From assembly GCA_028278625.1 (NCBI GenBank), contig JANQDY010000242.1, forward strand, positions 1 through 11,937: DNA of 11,937 nt, read 5' to 3'. The DNA is from Thermodesulfobacteriota bacterium. Its GTDB lineage: Bacteria > Desulfobacterota > DSM-4660 > Desulfatiglandales > Desulfatiglandaceae. Positions within the stretch are counted from its first letter, which is position 1. Every line of letters begins with the position of its first letter. Both the position numbers and the translations under genes were made by a program. Below, in pieces: positions 1 to 6,502 of this stretch. Below the pieces are notes generated by a model, which saw only the letters and a list, made by a program, of their open reading frames with translations, did no database searches and was not told the DNA's origin.

Positions 1-1033
1 TTCCTTTGCCCCCTTCCTTGGTGGTGAAAAACTGGTCAAAAAGCCTTTCAAGGAGCGCATCGGGTATTCCGGGGCCGGTATCTTCCACTTTAAGATGAAT
101 CATCGGTTCTTTTTCACTTTCCATTTCCAATTGGATTGATATGGTAATATGGCCCCCTTTCGGCATGGCATCGCAGGCGTTTTTGACCAGATTGATAATC
201 ACTTGTTGAAGACGGTTGGAGTTTCCCCGGACCGGCGGCAGGTCCGAAGCATAGTCCTTATTGAAAGTGATGTTCTCGATTTCCGCCTGACGCTGAACCA
301 ATATCAGCGCATCCTCAACAACTTTCGTGAGATCCAGGTTCTTTCGCTCCTCCGGAACGCTGCGGGAAAAATCGAGCAGTTTTCGGGTGATCATTCGACA
401 ACGCCGCGCATCATTTTCAATCCCGCGAAGCTCTTCAAGGGCCATTTTGACATCCAGCTCCCCTTTCTCAATATCCTCCAGGAGCATCTGAACCGAAATA
501 ATGAGCCCACCCAGGGGATTATTGATTTCGTGGGCCACTTCCCCCGCTAGGGTCCCTATGAGGGAGAGTTTTTCGGATTGAAACAGTTCCGCCTTTAACC
601 GTTTCATCTCGTCATCAATCCGCTGCTTCTCTTTCTCTTTTGTGAGATCCCGTGCCACACCCACCATTGCGATGGGCCTGTCCTGTTCATCGCGCAGGGG
701 AACACAACGCACGTGGGCCGGGAAATACCTGCCGGAGCTGGTTCTGAGCGTGATTTCATCATTGAAGGTTTCCCCCCTTCGAATGTGCTCCAGCACATCG
801 GGGCTTTGGGCCCCCAGGATGACGATGTGCCGATTCATCACCTCCCGGGCCTTGAATCCAAACATCTCTTCGGAGAATTTGTTGAAAAATATCAGATACC
901 CATCCAGATTCGTTATCACGATGGACTCTATGATGTTTCCAAGGACATTTTCCACAAATTCCTTGGTGGTCTTTTTCATGCCCAGAATCAGCTGATCCCA
1001 ATTGATGGCACTCTGATGACGGCTTTCGGGCAT
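1..1033 (-). CDS. PAS-domain sensor histidine kinase (partial, runs off the left edge)
   Basis: Reverse-strand reading is open from ATG 1033 to base 1 (344 codons, no stop), so the C-terminus is missing. Residues about 25-130 look like a PAS sensor domain. A short coiled linker (131-153) leads to a HisKA domain with the phospho-acceptor H168 in GEVAHEINNPLG. The HATPase domain shows an N-box (NLVKNACDAM, N285), a G1 box (DTGPG, 318-322) and an F-box (FDQFFTTKEGGKG) where the window ends. The family autophosphorylates the histidine and passes phosphate to a response regulator. No membrane segment is visible, so it is probably a cytoplasmic, NtrB-like kinase. An in-frame ATG at 1096 would add 21 residues, but 1033 has an AAGGA-type ribosome site and the upstream one has none. 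The signal and partner cannot be told from here. Confidence 0.95.
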   Translation of the reverse strand, partial: MPESRHQSAINWDQLILGMKKTTKEFVENVLGNIIESIVITNLDGYLIFFNKFSEEMFGFKAREVMNRHIVILGAQSPDVLEHIRRGETFNDEITLRTSSGRYFPAHVRCVPLRDEQDRPIAMVGVARDLTKEKEKQRIDDEMKRLKAELFQSEKLSLIGTLAGEVAHEINNPLGGLIISVQMLLEDIEKGELDVKMALEELRGIENDARRCRMITRKLLDFSRSVPEERKNLDLTKVVEDALILVQRQAEIENITFNKDYASDLPPVRGNSNRLQQVIINLVKNACDAMPKGGHITISIQLEMESEKEPMIHLKVEDTGPGIPDALLERLFDQFFTTKEGGKG

Positions 1034-1159
1034 GGATCTTTCCTTTTCAACAGACTTTCCGGGTCCTGTCTTGCCAAACGGTTTCTGATGCGTCATACGG
1101 AAAATACCAAATAATCGAAGGATTCTTTTCTTTGGGACCTCAACATGAAGCCTTGAAAA

Positions 1160-1188
1160 TTGATACCGTTATGGAATTGAAAGGTCAA
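1160..1188 (-). promoter_or_regulatory. Candidate sigma-70 promoter for the histidine kinase
   Basis: On the reverse strand TTGACC (1188-1183) and TATCAA (1165-1160) are separated by 17 bases, giving 5/6 and 4/6 matches to the -35 and -10 consensus. Transcription would begin near 1153 and leave a leader of about 120 bases before the ATG at 1033. It lies in the divergent gap between the kinase and cobS. Inference from motif match only. Confidence 0.4.
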
Positions 1189-1309
1189 GCCCCTCATACC
1201 GAATAACAAATGGCGCGCCATGAACCATGAACAAAGAGGCACACCTGCTGCGTATTTGGACACCAAAATCGAATCAGGGGTTGATTCCAAAGGGGCTTCT
1301 GGCATATGA

Positions 1310-1390
1310 ATGGGCACGGCATCCTTCGGTTTGGTGATGCCCGAGGCTGCAATGGGAATTCTATGCTTTTTTGAAAGGACCGGTTCATGA
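1310..1390 (+). other. 26-codon reading frame overlapping the cobS start; possible cobT tail remnant
   Basis: ATG 1310 opens a 26-residue frame whose TGA (1388-1390) overlaps the cobS ATG (1387-1389) in the ATGA arrangement typical of translational coupling. The peptide (ending PEAAMGILCFFERTGS) faintly resembles the extreme C-terminus of CobT, which usually has a MP..EAA..IL.....F..AGVS pattern, and cobT is a common neighbour of cobS. Upstream in the same frame a TGA at 1307 stops any longer product and no other CobT motif is seen. A perfect 6-bp inverted repeat, GGCATC (1318-1323) and GATGCC (1336-1341), lies inside it. It could be a leader peptide, a cobT relic or chance. The rest of the 1034-1386 gap shows no gene. 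Confidence 0.25.
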
Positions 1391-2157
1391 AAGGACTCCG
1401 ATCGGCCATCCAGACCCTGACGATTTTGCCCGTCAGGGGTGGTCAAAACGAAACCCTCTCAGATAGCCTGTATTGGTTTGTGGCAACGGGGCTGTTACTG
1501 GGTTCCATACTGTTTTTCTTCGGCTCTCTGTGGCATTGGCTGCTGCCGACACCTTGGCCCCTTGGCGGCGCGGTTTTGATGGTAGCCCTCGAAATCCTCC
1601 TCACAAGGGGCCTTCATCTGGACGGGCTGGCCGACTGGGCCGATTCCATCGGCGGATTTGGCCGGGAAAGAAGACTGGCCATCATGAAGGACGTCTCCAT
1701 GGGCGCTTTTGGCGTCCTGGCATTGATACTGGATGTTCTTCTGCGCGTGGTTGTCTTTTCAAGGCTCATGGCCTCCGGAGCACTCATATGGATACCGGTT
1801 GTCAGCGCCATTTCCAAGGACATGATGGTGGGGCTCACGACCACCCTGCCCTATGCCAGACGGGTTGACGGAATGGCAGGCCCTTTTGTTGCCGGTGCTT
1901 CCAGGGACCACTGGTATTTTTCCCACTGCATGTGCCTGATCCTATGTCTCCTGTACGGTCCCGTTGGCATTGGCCTTTTCTTTCTCAGCTGGGGGGCCAC
2001 GGCCCTCTATAGAAGATACTGTCGCAAGCATTTCGGCGGTATCACGGGGGATCTCCTGGGGACCGCCAATGAAATGGTGACCCTTCTGCTCCTGGTGATT
2101 TGCGCCGCTCAGGGGGAAAAGATCATGGATGTAACCGGCTGGTTCTGGCTGCGCTAG
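1387..2157 (+). CDS. cobS: Adenosylcobinamide-GDP ribazoletransferase (cobalamin synthase)
   Basis: CobS is an inner-membrane enzyme that joins alpha-ribazole (or its phosphate) to adenosylcobinamide-GDP, the last assembly step of the nucleotide loop of adenosylcobalamin. The 256-residue product has the family length (about 250), several hydrophobic membrane segments and the family motifs: LHLDGLADWADS (76-87), IMKDVSMGAFGV (99-110) and FGGITGDLLGTANE (216-229). The acidic residues that bind Mg and substrate are kept. The common T and SR of DGLADTAD and DSRIGAFG are W and VS here. The start is supported by AAAGGA seven bases upstream. The next gene, cbiB, begins 14 bases after the stop, so the two are almost certainly co-transcribed. 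No B12 riboswitch was recognised upstream. Confidence 0.97.
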   Translation: MKGLRSAIQTLTILPVRGGQNETLSDSLYWFVATGLLLGSILFFFGSLWHWLLPTPWPLGGAVLMVALEILLTRGLHLDGLADWADSIGGFGRERRLAIMKDVSMGAFGVLALILDVLLRVVVFSRLMASGALIWIPVVSAISKDMMVGLTTTLPYARRVDGMAGPFVAGASRDHWYFSHCMCLILCLLYGPVGIGLFFLSWGATALYRRYCRKHFGGITGDLLGTANEMVTLLLLVICAAQGEKIMDVTGWFWLR

Positions 2158-2171
2158 GGAGAAATAGACTT

Positions 2172-3161
2172 ATGACCGAATGCATTATCATCCTCTTTTT
2201 GGGTTTCTTGTTGGACGTTTTACTGGGTGATCCCGAATACCGTCTCCACCCCATTCGTTTGGTGGGACACGGCATTTCCCTGGGGGAAAAATGGCTCAGA
2301 AAAGCGGGCCTTGGAAATCGCAAAGGCGGGGTCTTTTTGGCCCTCCTGCTTACGGGTGCCACACTGGGCGCTTTTCTGTTCCTCTCAAGAGTTTTTAACG
2401 GCATTTACGGACCCTTGGCGTTTTTGTTTCACGTTTATGTCTGTTTCTCCTGCCTGGCCCTCAAGGACCTGACGGTTCATTTGGATCCCGTGGTAAACGC
2501 CCTGGAAGCCCGGGATCTCGCTACCGCCAGGCTGAAAGTCTCATGGGTGGTTGGCCGTGACGTATCTGTTTTGGATGAAAAAGGGGTCTGCCGGGCCGCC
2601 GTGGAGACCCTGGCGGAGAATTTTATCGATGGTTTTGTTTCCCCCCTTTTCTGGTACATGGCGGGTGGGCTCCTGGGGTGGCTCCTGGGGTTGCCCCCGG
2701 TTCTTCCTGCCCTGTGCAGCATGTTGATGTTCAAGGTTATCAGTACCATGGATTCCATGGTCGGTTACAAAAATGAGCGATATGCGGCATTCGGGTGGGC
2801 GGGCGCCAGGCTGGATGATATCATGAATTTCGTTCCGGCGCGGCTCTCCTACCTCTTTCTGTTCCCGGCAGCCATTATATGCGGCACAAACGGTGTCCGG
2901 GGGATAAAAATCGGGTTGAAGGACCGTCTCAAGCACGATTCACCCAATGCGGCCCACGGGGAGAGCTTCGTGGCCGGAGCACTGGGCATACGTCTCGGAG
3001 GGCCCACCACCTACGGCAGTAAGACAAAAGAGAAACCGTGGCTGGGAGAAGGTTTCCAAGACCCGAAACCGTCTGACATCGTGAGGACCATGTGGCTCCT
3101 CTCAGCCGCCGCCTGGACCGCTATGGCCTTTGCCACCCTTTTGCTGCTCCCCCTCATCTGA
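2172..3161 (+). CDS. cbiB: Adenosylcobinamide-phosphate synthase
   Basis: CbiB/CobD attaches the aminopropanol (phosphate) arm to adenosylcobyric acid in the membrane, giving adenosylcobinamide (phosphate), which is upstream of the CobS step. The 329-residue product matches the family length (about 320). Its motifs are DVLLGDPEYRLHPIRLVG near the N-terminus, VGRDVSVLDE (127-136), RAAVETLAENFIDGFVSPLFW (141-161) beginning a membrane region, STMDSMVGYKNERY (191-204), AGARLDDIMNFVPARL (210-225) and HDSPNAAHGESFVAGALG (255-272). I chose ATG 2172, preceded by AGGGAG. A longer in-frame reading from ATG 2100 would lie inside cobS and adds residues with no family match. It forms an operon with cobS. 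The next gene downstream converges on it 22 bases away. Many organisms call this gene cobD. Confidence 0.97.
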   Translation: MTECIIILFLGFLLDVLLGDPEYRLHPIRLVGHGISLGEKWLRKAGLGNRKGGVFLALLLTGATLGAFLFLSRVFNGIYGPLAFLFHVYVCFSCLALKDLTVHLDPVVNALEARDLATARLKVSWVVGRDVSVLDEKGVCRAAVETLAENFIDGFVSPLFWYMAGGLLGWLLGLPPVLPALCSMLMFKVISTMDSMVGYKNERYAAFGWAGARLDDIMNFVPARLSYLFLFPAAIICGTNGVRGIKIGLKDRLKHDSPNAAHGESFVAGALGIRLGGPTTYGSKTKEKPWLGEGFQDPKPSDIVRTMWLLSAAAWTAMAFATLLLLPLI

Positions 3162-3183
3162 TGAACGGTGTGAAAAAATACGA

Positions 3184-4230
3184 CTAGACCGTTCGACCCA
3201 CGGACGGGCTCGGTTTTTTGCCGTACTCATGGACCGTTTCGACAATTGCCCGCACGTTCTCCAGTCTCACATCCGGCCACAGATCCGAACCCGGCCAGAC
3301 CGCATCGACCCCCGCATCGATATCTTCCTTGATCTTCTCCACCACCTCATCGACGGGGGTCTCCGGGTTGCAGGGAAGCTCGTACACATCAAAATTGCCA
3401 AACAGAAGCACGTCGGAACCGATCTTTTCCCGTGTTTCGGACAGGTTGTTTTTTATGTCCACGGCGATGGCATCGGCACCGCACCCAGCCATCATTTCAA
3501 CCAGCGGATCGCTTGCGCCTGAAATATGCAGGACCTTTGGAGACTGCCATTCACCTAAGATTCTTTGAAGCTTCGGCTGAATCATCTTCTTGAACAATCG
3601 CGGGGGAAAAATTTCCGCGTTGGCACTGGGCTCGCTCAAGGTGATATAGTCCGCCCCCGATTGTTGCCAAATGCGGCCGATTAGAATCGTCACGTTACCC
3701 AACCGGTCGAGAATCCCGGAAACCTTTTCCTTCTGTTTAAAAACCGCTTTAAGGGCCGTTTCAAGCTCCAGAATCTGCCCCAGCTGCGTCATGGGGCCCC
3801 GGACCCAGACACCGACCGGATACTCCGGCGCCTCCCGCTTGATAATCTCGATGGCTTTCGGAATGAGACCATGTCTTCCCAATTCATGCAGATTATCCGG
3901 AATTTCTATGTCATCGAGGCTCTCCCAGGTTTTTTCGGGAATGGTGGGAAACACCACATCTGTTGAACCTTCATAGAAATTGACCCTGTTTCCCAGGGCC
4001 TCCGATAGTATGGTGATGTCGAAGGGCACCACAATGGAATCAACATTCATCATTCGCGCGGATTTTATGGCGGCCCATGCCATCCGTTCGTGATCCGTGT
4101 GAATGCTGGAAAAGGGATATCCGGCCTCGTCCAGGGCCGGTTTTGCCAGCATGGACAACCCACTGAAAACCGGCATGGTATCAATCGGCTTTTTTTCAAA
4201 CAGCCCCATCACCCGTTCTTTCGGTGTCAT
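3184..4230 (-). CDS. Uroporphyrinogen-decarboxylase superfamily protein, MtaA/CmuA methyltransferase-like
   Basis: The 348-residue protein opens with TPKERVMGLFEKKPID and has the family's TIM-barrel pattern (GPMTQLGQILELE at 145-157, SGADYITLSEPSAN at 191-204, GADAIAVD at 251-258, FGNFDVYEL at 277-285). In MtaA/MtbA/CmuA-type methyltransferases, which move methyl groups between corrinoid proteins and thiols such as coenzyme M, zinc is held by an H-x-C...C set. Here the first site is H235-I-S237 and the second is P-G-S315, so both cysteines are serine. Zinc-dependent thiol activation is therefore doubtful. True UroD enzymes of heme synthesis need no zinc but differ in their N-terminal signature. 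The ATG at 4230 has a GGAGGAGGG ribosome site. Gene order beside cobS and cbiB hints at a corrinoid link. The exact reaction is unknown. Confidence 0.88.
   Translation of the reverse strand: MTPKERVMGLFEKKPIDTMPVFSGLSMLAKPALDEAGYPFSSIHTDHERMAWAAIKSARMMNVDSIVVPFDITILSEALGNRVNFYEGSTDVVFPTIPEKTWESLDDIEIPDNLHELGRHGLIPKAIEIIKREAPEYPVGVWVRGPMTQLGQILELETALKAVFKQKEKVSGILDRLGNVTILIGRIWQQSGADYITLSEPSANAEIFPPRLFKKMIQPKLQRILGEWQSPKVLHISGASDPLVEMMAGCGADAIAVDIKNNLSETREKIGSDVLLFGNFDVYELPCNPETPVDEVVEKIKEDIDAGVDAVWPGSDLWPDVRLENVRAIVETVHEYGKKPSPSVGRTV
3194..3219 (+). terminator. Candidate Rho-independent terminator of the cobS-cbiB operon
   Basis: CGACCC (3194-3199) and GGG-C-TCG (3206-3212) can form a six-pair stem with one bulged C, followed by six T (3214-3219). 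It overlaps the 3' end of the convergent gene. A separate 7-bp inverted repeat, GAACGGT (3163-3169) with ACCGTTC (3188-3194), spans the gap between the two stop codons. The stem is short, so this is only suggestive. Confidence 0.35.
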
Positions 4231-4256
4231 CTTTTCGGTCCCTCCTCCATTTTTCC

Positions 4257-4294
4257 CGGATTTTATGGCGGCCTCAATTCTTGAGGCAAATCCG
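4257..4294 (-). promoter_or_regulatory. Structured 5' leader hairpin upstream of the MtaA-like gene
   Basis: GCCTCAA (4271-4277) and TTGAGGC (4281-4287) form a perfect 7-bp stem with a three-base loop. CGGATTT (4257-4263) and AAATCCG (4288-4294) close an outer 7-bp stem with a seven-base bulge on one side. The structure lies in the predicted leader, between the promoter (transcription start near 4319) and the ribosome site. It may control translation or mRNA stability. It is not a riboswitch class I recognise. Confidence 0.45.
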
Positions 4295-4325
4295 AATCAT
4301 ACTTCGGCTTCCCTATTCTCTACGA

Positions 4326-4377
4326 ATAATATGAAACTCCCATCCCGCGTGTCAAATCCGAAATTTGCGGATTCACG
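4326..4377 (-). promoter_or_regulatory. Sigma-70 promoter with overlapping inverted repeat, for the MtaA-like gene
   Basis: On the reverse strand a perfect TTGACA (4355-4350) and TATTAT (4331-4326) are 18 bases apart. An inverted repeat AATCCG (4355-4360) / CGGATT (4368-4373), flanked by CGTG (4348-4351) and CACG (4374-4377), straddles the -35 box. This is where an operator that blocks or recruits RNA polymerase would sit. The box sequence AAATCCG recurs in the leader hairpin (4288-4294). No regulator gene is adjacent. Confidence 0.6.
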
Positions 4378-4474
4378 TGAAGGAACCATGTATGAATAAT
4401 TACTCGCCCGTGAAGACCCCTATCGAATTTCAAAGGCGAAGCTTGCATAGGCTGAAGGGCATTCATCCAAGTGG

Positions 4475-4503
4475 TTGCAAAATGACACCTCATATGTTAA
4501 TTT
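4475..4503 (+). promoter_or_regulatory. Candidate promoter for the ParD-like/RelE-like operon
   Basis: TTGCAA (4475-4480) and TAATTT (4498-4503) are separated by 17 bases and sit about 30 bases before the antitoxin ATG, which is preceded by a strong AAAGGAGG ribosome site. The match to consensus is moderate. No clear palindromic operator was found around it. The remainder of the 4378-4532 stretch shows nothing recognisable. Confidence 0.35.
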
Positions 4504-4532
4504 ACAACCTCCATGATCTAAAAGGAGGCGCA

Positions 4533-4760
4533 ATGGCAACAGCAGTTAAGATTTCGGATGATCTGTTTCAAAAAGCGAAAATCAAATCAAAAGTCTTTCA
4601 GAGATCCATCGCCGGTCAAATCGAGTATTGGGCCAAAATCGGTCAAATGGTTGAAGAAAACCCGGATCTTCCCCTGCCGTTTATCCAGGATATTCTGGTC
4701 GGCAGAGAGCAGATCAGGGCCGGCCAGGGGACGCCCTACGTTTTTGGGGAAGGTGAATGA
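4533..4760 (+). CDS. ParD-like type II antitoxin
   Basis: The 75-residue protein (MATAVKISDDLFQKAK...) matches the ParD-like antitoxin family. It has an N-terminal ribbon-helix-helix-type segment, then the family hallmark RSIAGQIEYWAKIGQMVEENPDLP (about 24-47) and an FIQDIL...TPYVFGEGE tail that should wrap the toxin. The ATG at 4533 is set by AAAGGAGG six bases before it. A longer in-frame reading from 4365 has no such site and reads as non-coding. The stop overlaps the toxin start as ATGA, so the pair is translationally coupled, antitoxin first. Such antitoxins usually neutralise the toxin and repress their own operon. The module appears intact. Confidence 0.88.
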   Translation: MATAVKISDDLFQKAKIKSKVFQRSIAGQIEYWAKIGQMVEENPDLPLPFIQDILVGREQIRAGQGTPYVFGEGE

Positions 4761-5047
4761 CCCACCTTAAGGAAATCATCCAGGCGCCGATTTTCGCCAA
4801 ACAAAAGAAGAAGCTCCCGAAGCAAAAGATCATTGACTTGGACAACGCCGTAAAAACCGTGTTTCAAAATCCTTCGGTTGGGAACCTGAAGGCCGGAGAT
4901 TTACAGGGGGTAAGGGCCCATAAGTTCAAATCCGGGAAACAACAGGGTTTGCTGGCTTATGAAGTGGTGGATTCGACGCTGTATCTGTACGCATTCGGTT
5001 CTCATGAAAATTTCTACCGCGATCTGAAGAAATATCTGAACGGCTGA
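4757..5047 (+). CDS. RelE/ParE-superfamily toxin
   Basis: The 96-residue basic protein is the partner of the preceding ParD-like antitoxin, with a four-base overlap. Seen features are a lysine-rich N-terminal helix region (QKKKLPKQK), then the typical RelE/ParE core KAGDLQGVRAHKFKSGKQQGLLAYEV (46-70) and the closing strand/helix LYLYAFGSHENFYRDLKKYL. In this superfamily the toxin either cleaves mRNA on the ribosome (RelE) or poisons gyrase (ParE). The sequence does not decide which. Length and motifs are complete and no lesion is visible. It ends just before a 6-bp inverted repeat, GAATCC (5046-5051) / GGATTC (5061-5066), that overlaps its stop codon. Confidence 0.85.
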   Translation: MTHLKEIIQAPIFAKQKKKLPKQKIIDLDNAVKTVFQNPSVGNLKAGDLQGVRAHKFKSGKQQGLLAYEVVDSTLYLYAFGSHENFYRDLKKYLNG

Positions 5048-5111
5048 ATCCTTTGACCGAGGATTCGCCGGCAAGAATCTTCCGGAATTAAAGAAGAAAG
5101 CTGAAACGATT

Positions 5112-5188
5112 CTGGATTGGACGCCGCTTCGGCGTGGAATCGGGGCCCAAATTCGATTCCCGGCCCATGAATGGTGCGGGCAATCCAG
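5112..5188. repeat. Nested inverted-repeat element with a multi-branch fold
   Basis: A perfect 8-bp outer pair, CTGGATTG (5112-5119) with CAATCCAG (5181-5188), encloses two perfect inner hairpins: ACGCCG/CGGCGT (5121-5126, 5130-5135, three-base loop) and GGAATCG/CGATTCC (5136-5142, 5154-5160). The shape resembles a three- or four-way junction, but it lacks tRNA anticodon and T-arm features. It sits in the 5048-5275 gap between the toxin and the broken ATPase, where no gene is seen. It could be a palindromic mobile repeat or a structured RNA. Confidence 0.6.
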
Positions 5189-5275
5189 TTTTCGGTTGAA
5201 GGCCATTCGGTGTTGGGGCACCTCTTTCTTTGTTTCCTTTTCAGCCAAACCAGCATGAATTCCGAAAAAGTCGGC

Positions 5276-5893
5276 ATGGATCGATATTTGGGACCGCAAA
5301 TCCAAGCCGATCTGGATCGAAAAATCGTACTGCTGACGGGCCCCAGGCAGTGCGGAAAGACAACACTCTCCAAAATGTTGAGTCAGGACTTCGATTCTTT
5401 AAACTTTGATAATCCCGAGCATCGGCAAGGGGTTATGGAGAGGTCTTGGGACCGGTCCCGGGATCTGGTGATATTTGATGAACTTCACAAGCTCAAGAAC
5501 TGGAAGTCTTGGCTCAAGGGCGTTTATGACACGGAGGGCCTTCGTCCGCGAATCATTGTCACCGGGAGTGCCAAGCTGGACACATACCGCAGGGTAGGGG
5601 ATTCCCTGGCGGGCCGTTTCTTTCAATTCCGCCTCCATCCCCAGGACTTCAAGGAAATAAAAGAGATGGAAGATCCCTCGGACCTGGAAGGGGTTCTTTT
5701 TCGGCTCCTTGAGACCGGGGGATTTCCGGAGCCCTATCTCGAGGGTTCAAAAGGGTAGTACAACCGCTGGAAGCGATCGCACGTGGAAATCATTTTGAAA
5801 CAGGACAAGATCGCCCTTGAAAACGTAAAAGAAATTACAACCATTGAAACACTGGTTCAACTGTTGCGAAAAAGGATCGGCAGCCCGGTTTCT
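5276..5893 (+). pseudogene. AAA ATPase with DUF4143-type C-terminus, broken and truncated
   Basis: From ATG 5276 the product MDRYLGPQIQADLD... matches the AAA_14/DUF4143 family: Walker A GPRQCGKTT (22-30), Walker B LVIFDE (64-69), IIVTGSAKL (93-101) and SLAGRFF (110-116). After residue 160 a TAG stop (5756-5758) interrupts the frame. The same frame then continues with clear family sequence (YNRWKRSH, LENVKEITTIETLV, KRIGSPVS) until about 5893. Family members run on for roughly 150 or more residues with a winged-helix and nuclease-like part, which is missing here. The truncation point coincides with the 3' end of the opposite-strand antitoxin gene. A stretch upstream to 5171 is open but reads as non-coding. 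Family members have no settled function. This copy is probably dead. Confidence 0.82.
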
Positions 5894-6185
5894 ATTCCGC
5901 ATGCAAAGCATCAAGAACAGCACTGGGATACCTTGATGCAACTCGCAACAATGCCTTGGCCGGACCTTCCGGTTTCCTCCTACCTTGCTCCCAGTTCTGT
6001 AATGTACGCACACTTACTCCAATCATGAGTGCGAATTCATTCTGCGACACGTTGAGTTTTTCTCGGACAGTCTTGATTTCAGGCGGCTTGATTTCAAACA
6101 CACGGCTTGCCGCCTTGCGGCCAGCCTTGATTTCACCAGCTTCCCTTATACTGGCGACCAGTTTTTCAAAATTGTCTTTTTTCAT
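5892..6185 (-). CDS. nadS: NadS-type helix-turn-helix antitoxin
   Basis: The 97-residue protein matches the NadS family of XRE-like antitoxins. Its N-terminal helix FEKLVASIREAGEIKAG precedes the linker EIKPPEIKTVREKL and the HTH LNVSQNEFALMIGVSVRTLQNWEQGRRKP (44-72), followed by GPAKALLRVASRYP. It should bind the toxin and, through the HTH, repress the operon at the 17-bp palindrome upstream of the toxin gene. It is second in the operon, and its ATG overlaps the toxin TGA as ATGA. Its stop codon lies exactly where homology of the opposite-strand ATPase ends. It appears intact. Confidence 0.9.
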   Translation of the reverse strand: MKKDNFEKLVASIREAGEIKAGRKAASRVFEIKPPEIKTVREKLNVSQNEFALMIGVSVRTLQNWEQGRRKPEGPAKALLRVASRYPSAVLDALHAE

Positions 6186-6496
6186 GATAGTAACTCCCTG
6201 ACCATTTTACGGAGCAGCCTAAGCTGATCCGTCGTCAAATCTTCTTGTTCTGTCTTCCTGTACGGAAAAAGCATGAAAACAGTGTCTGGGGGATCCCAAT
6301 AATAAATGATTCGCAATGCACCTCTCTTTCCAGTACCAGGAAACTTCCAACGGATTTTCCTCAAGCCTCCACCTCCCTTTATCAAGCTTCCGGCATCCGG
6401 CCGGAGCATCAACGCAGTCTGGAGCATCCGATAATTATCGTCCGATATCAGGCGCTGAATTTCCTTTGTAAAAATGGAGGTCTCTACAAAAATCAT
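6182..6496 (-). CDS. RelE/HigB-like mRNA interferase toxin
   Basis: The 104-residue protein MIFVETSIFTKEIQRLISDD... is a RelE-type toxin of the kind paired with NadS. It carries the hallmark GGGGLRKIRW (41-50), GKRGALRIIYYW (56-67) and YRKTEQEDLT (79-88). Family members cut mRNA, often at the ribosome. The operon is toxin first, antitoxin second. I chose ATG 6496 because homologs begin with the same M-(I/F)-E-(T)-IFTK pattern. The in-frame ATG at 6514 falls inside the promoter palindrome and cannot be transcribed from that promoter. No ribosome site precedes 6496. The predicted transcript begins at or next to this ATG, suggesting leaderless translation. Confidence 0.88.
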   Translation of the reverse strand: MIFVETSIFTKEIQRLISDDNYRMLQTALMLRPDAGSLIKGGGGLRKIRWKFPGTGKRGALRIIYYWDPPDTVFMLFPYRKTEQEDLTTDQLRLLRKMVRELLS

Positions 6497-6502
6497 ATCT
6501 TG

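Noticed and set aside
1200..1386. Cobalamin riboswitch before cobS
   Set aside because: The leader has one short hairpin, but the conserved B12-box and core sequences were not found.
1093..1446. Reverse-strand protein overlapping the cobS start
   Set aside because: Open frame only. No family pattern, and it overlaps the well-supported cobS start and the divergent promoter region.
5112..5188. tRNA gene
   Set aside because: The length and outer stem suggest it, and TTCGATTCC recalls a T-arm, but there is no anticodon arm and the other hairpins do not fit on either strand.
5171..5275. Longer N-terminus for the ATPase
   Set aside because: Open frame, but it overlaps the palindromic element and homologs start at the RYLGPQI segment after ATG 5276.
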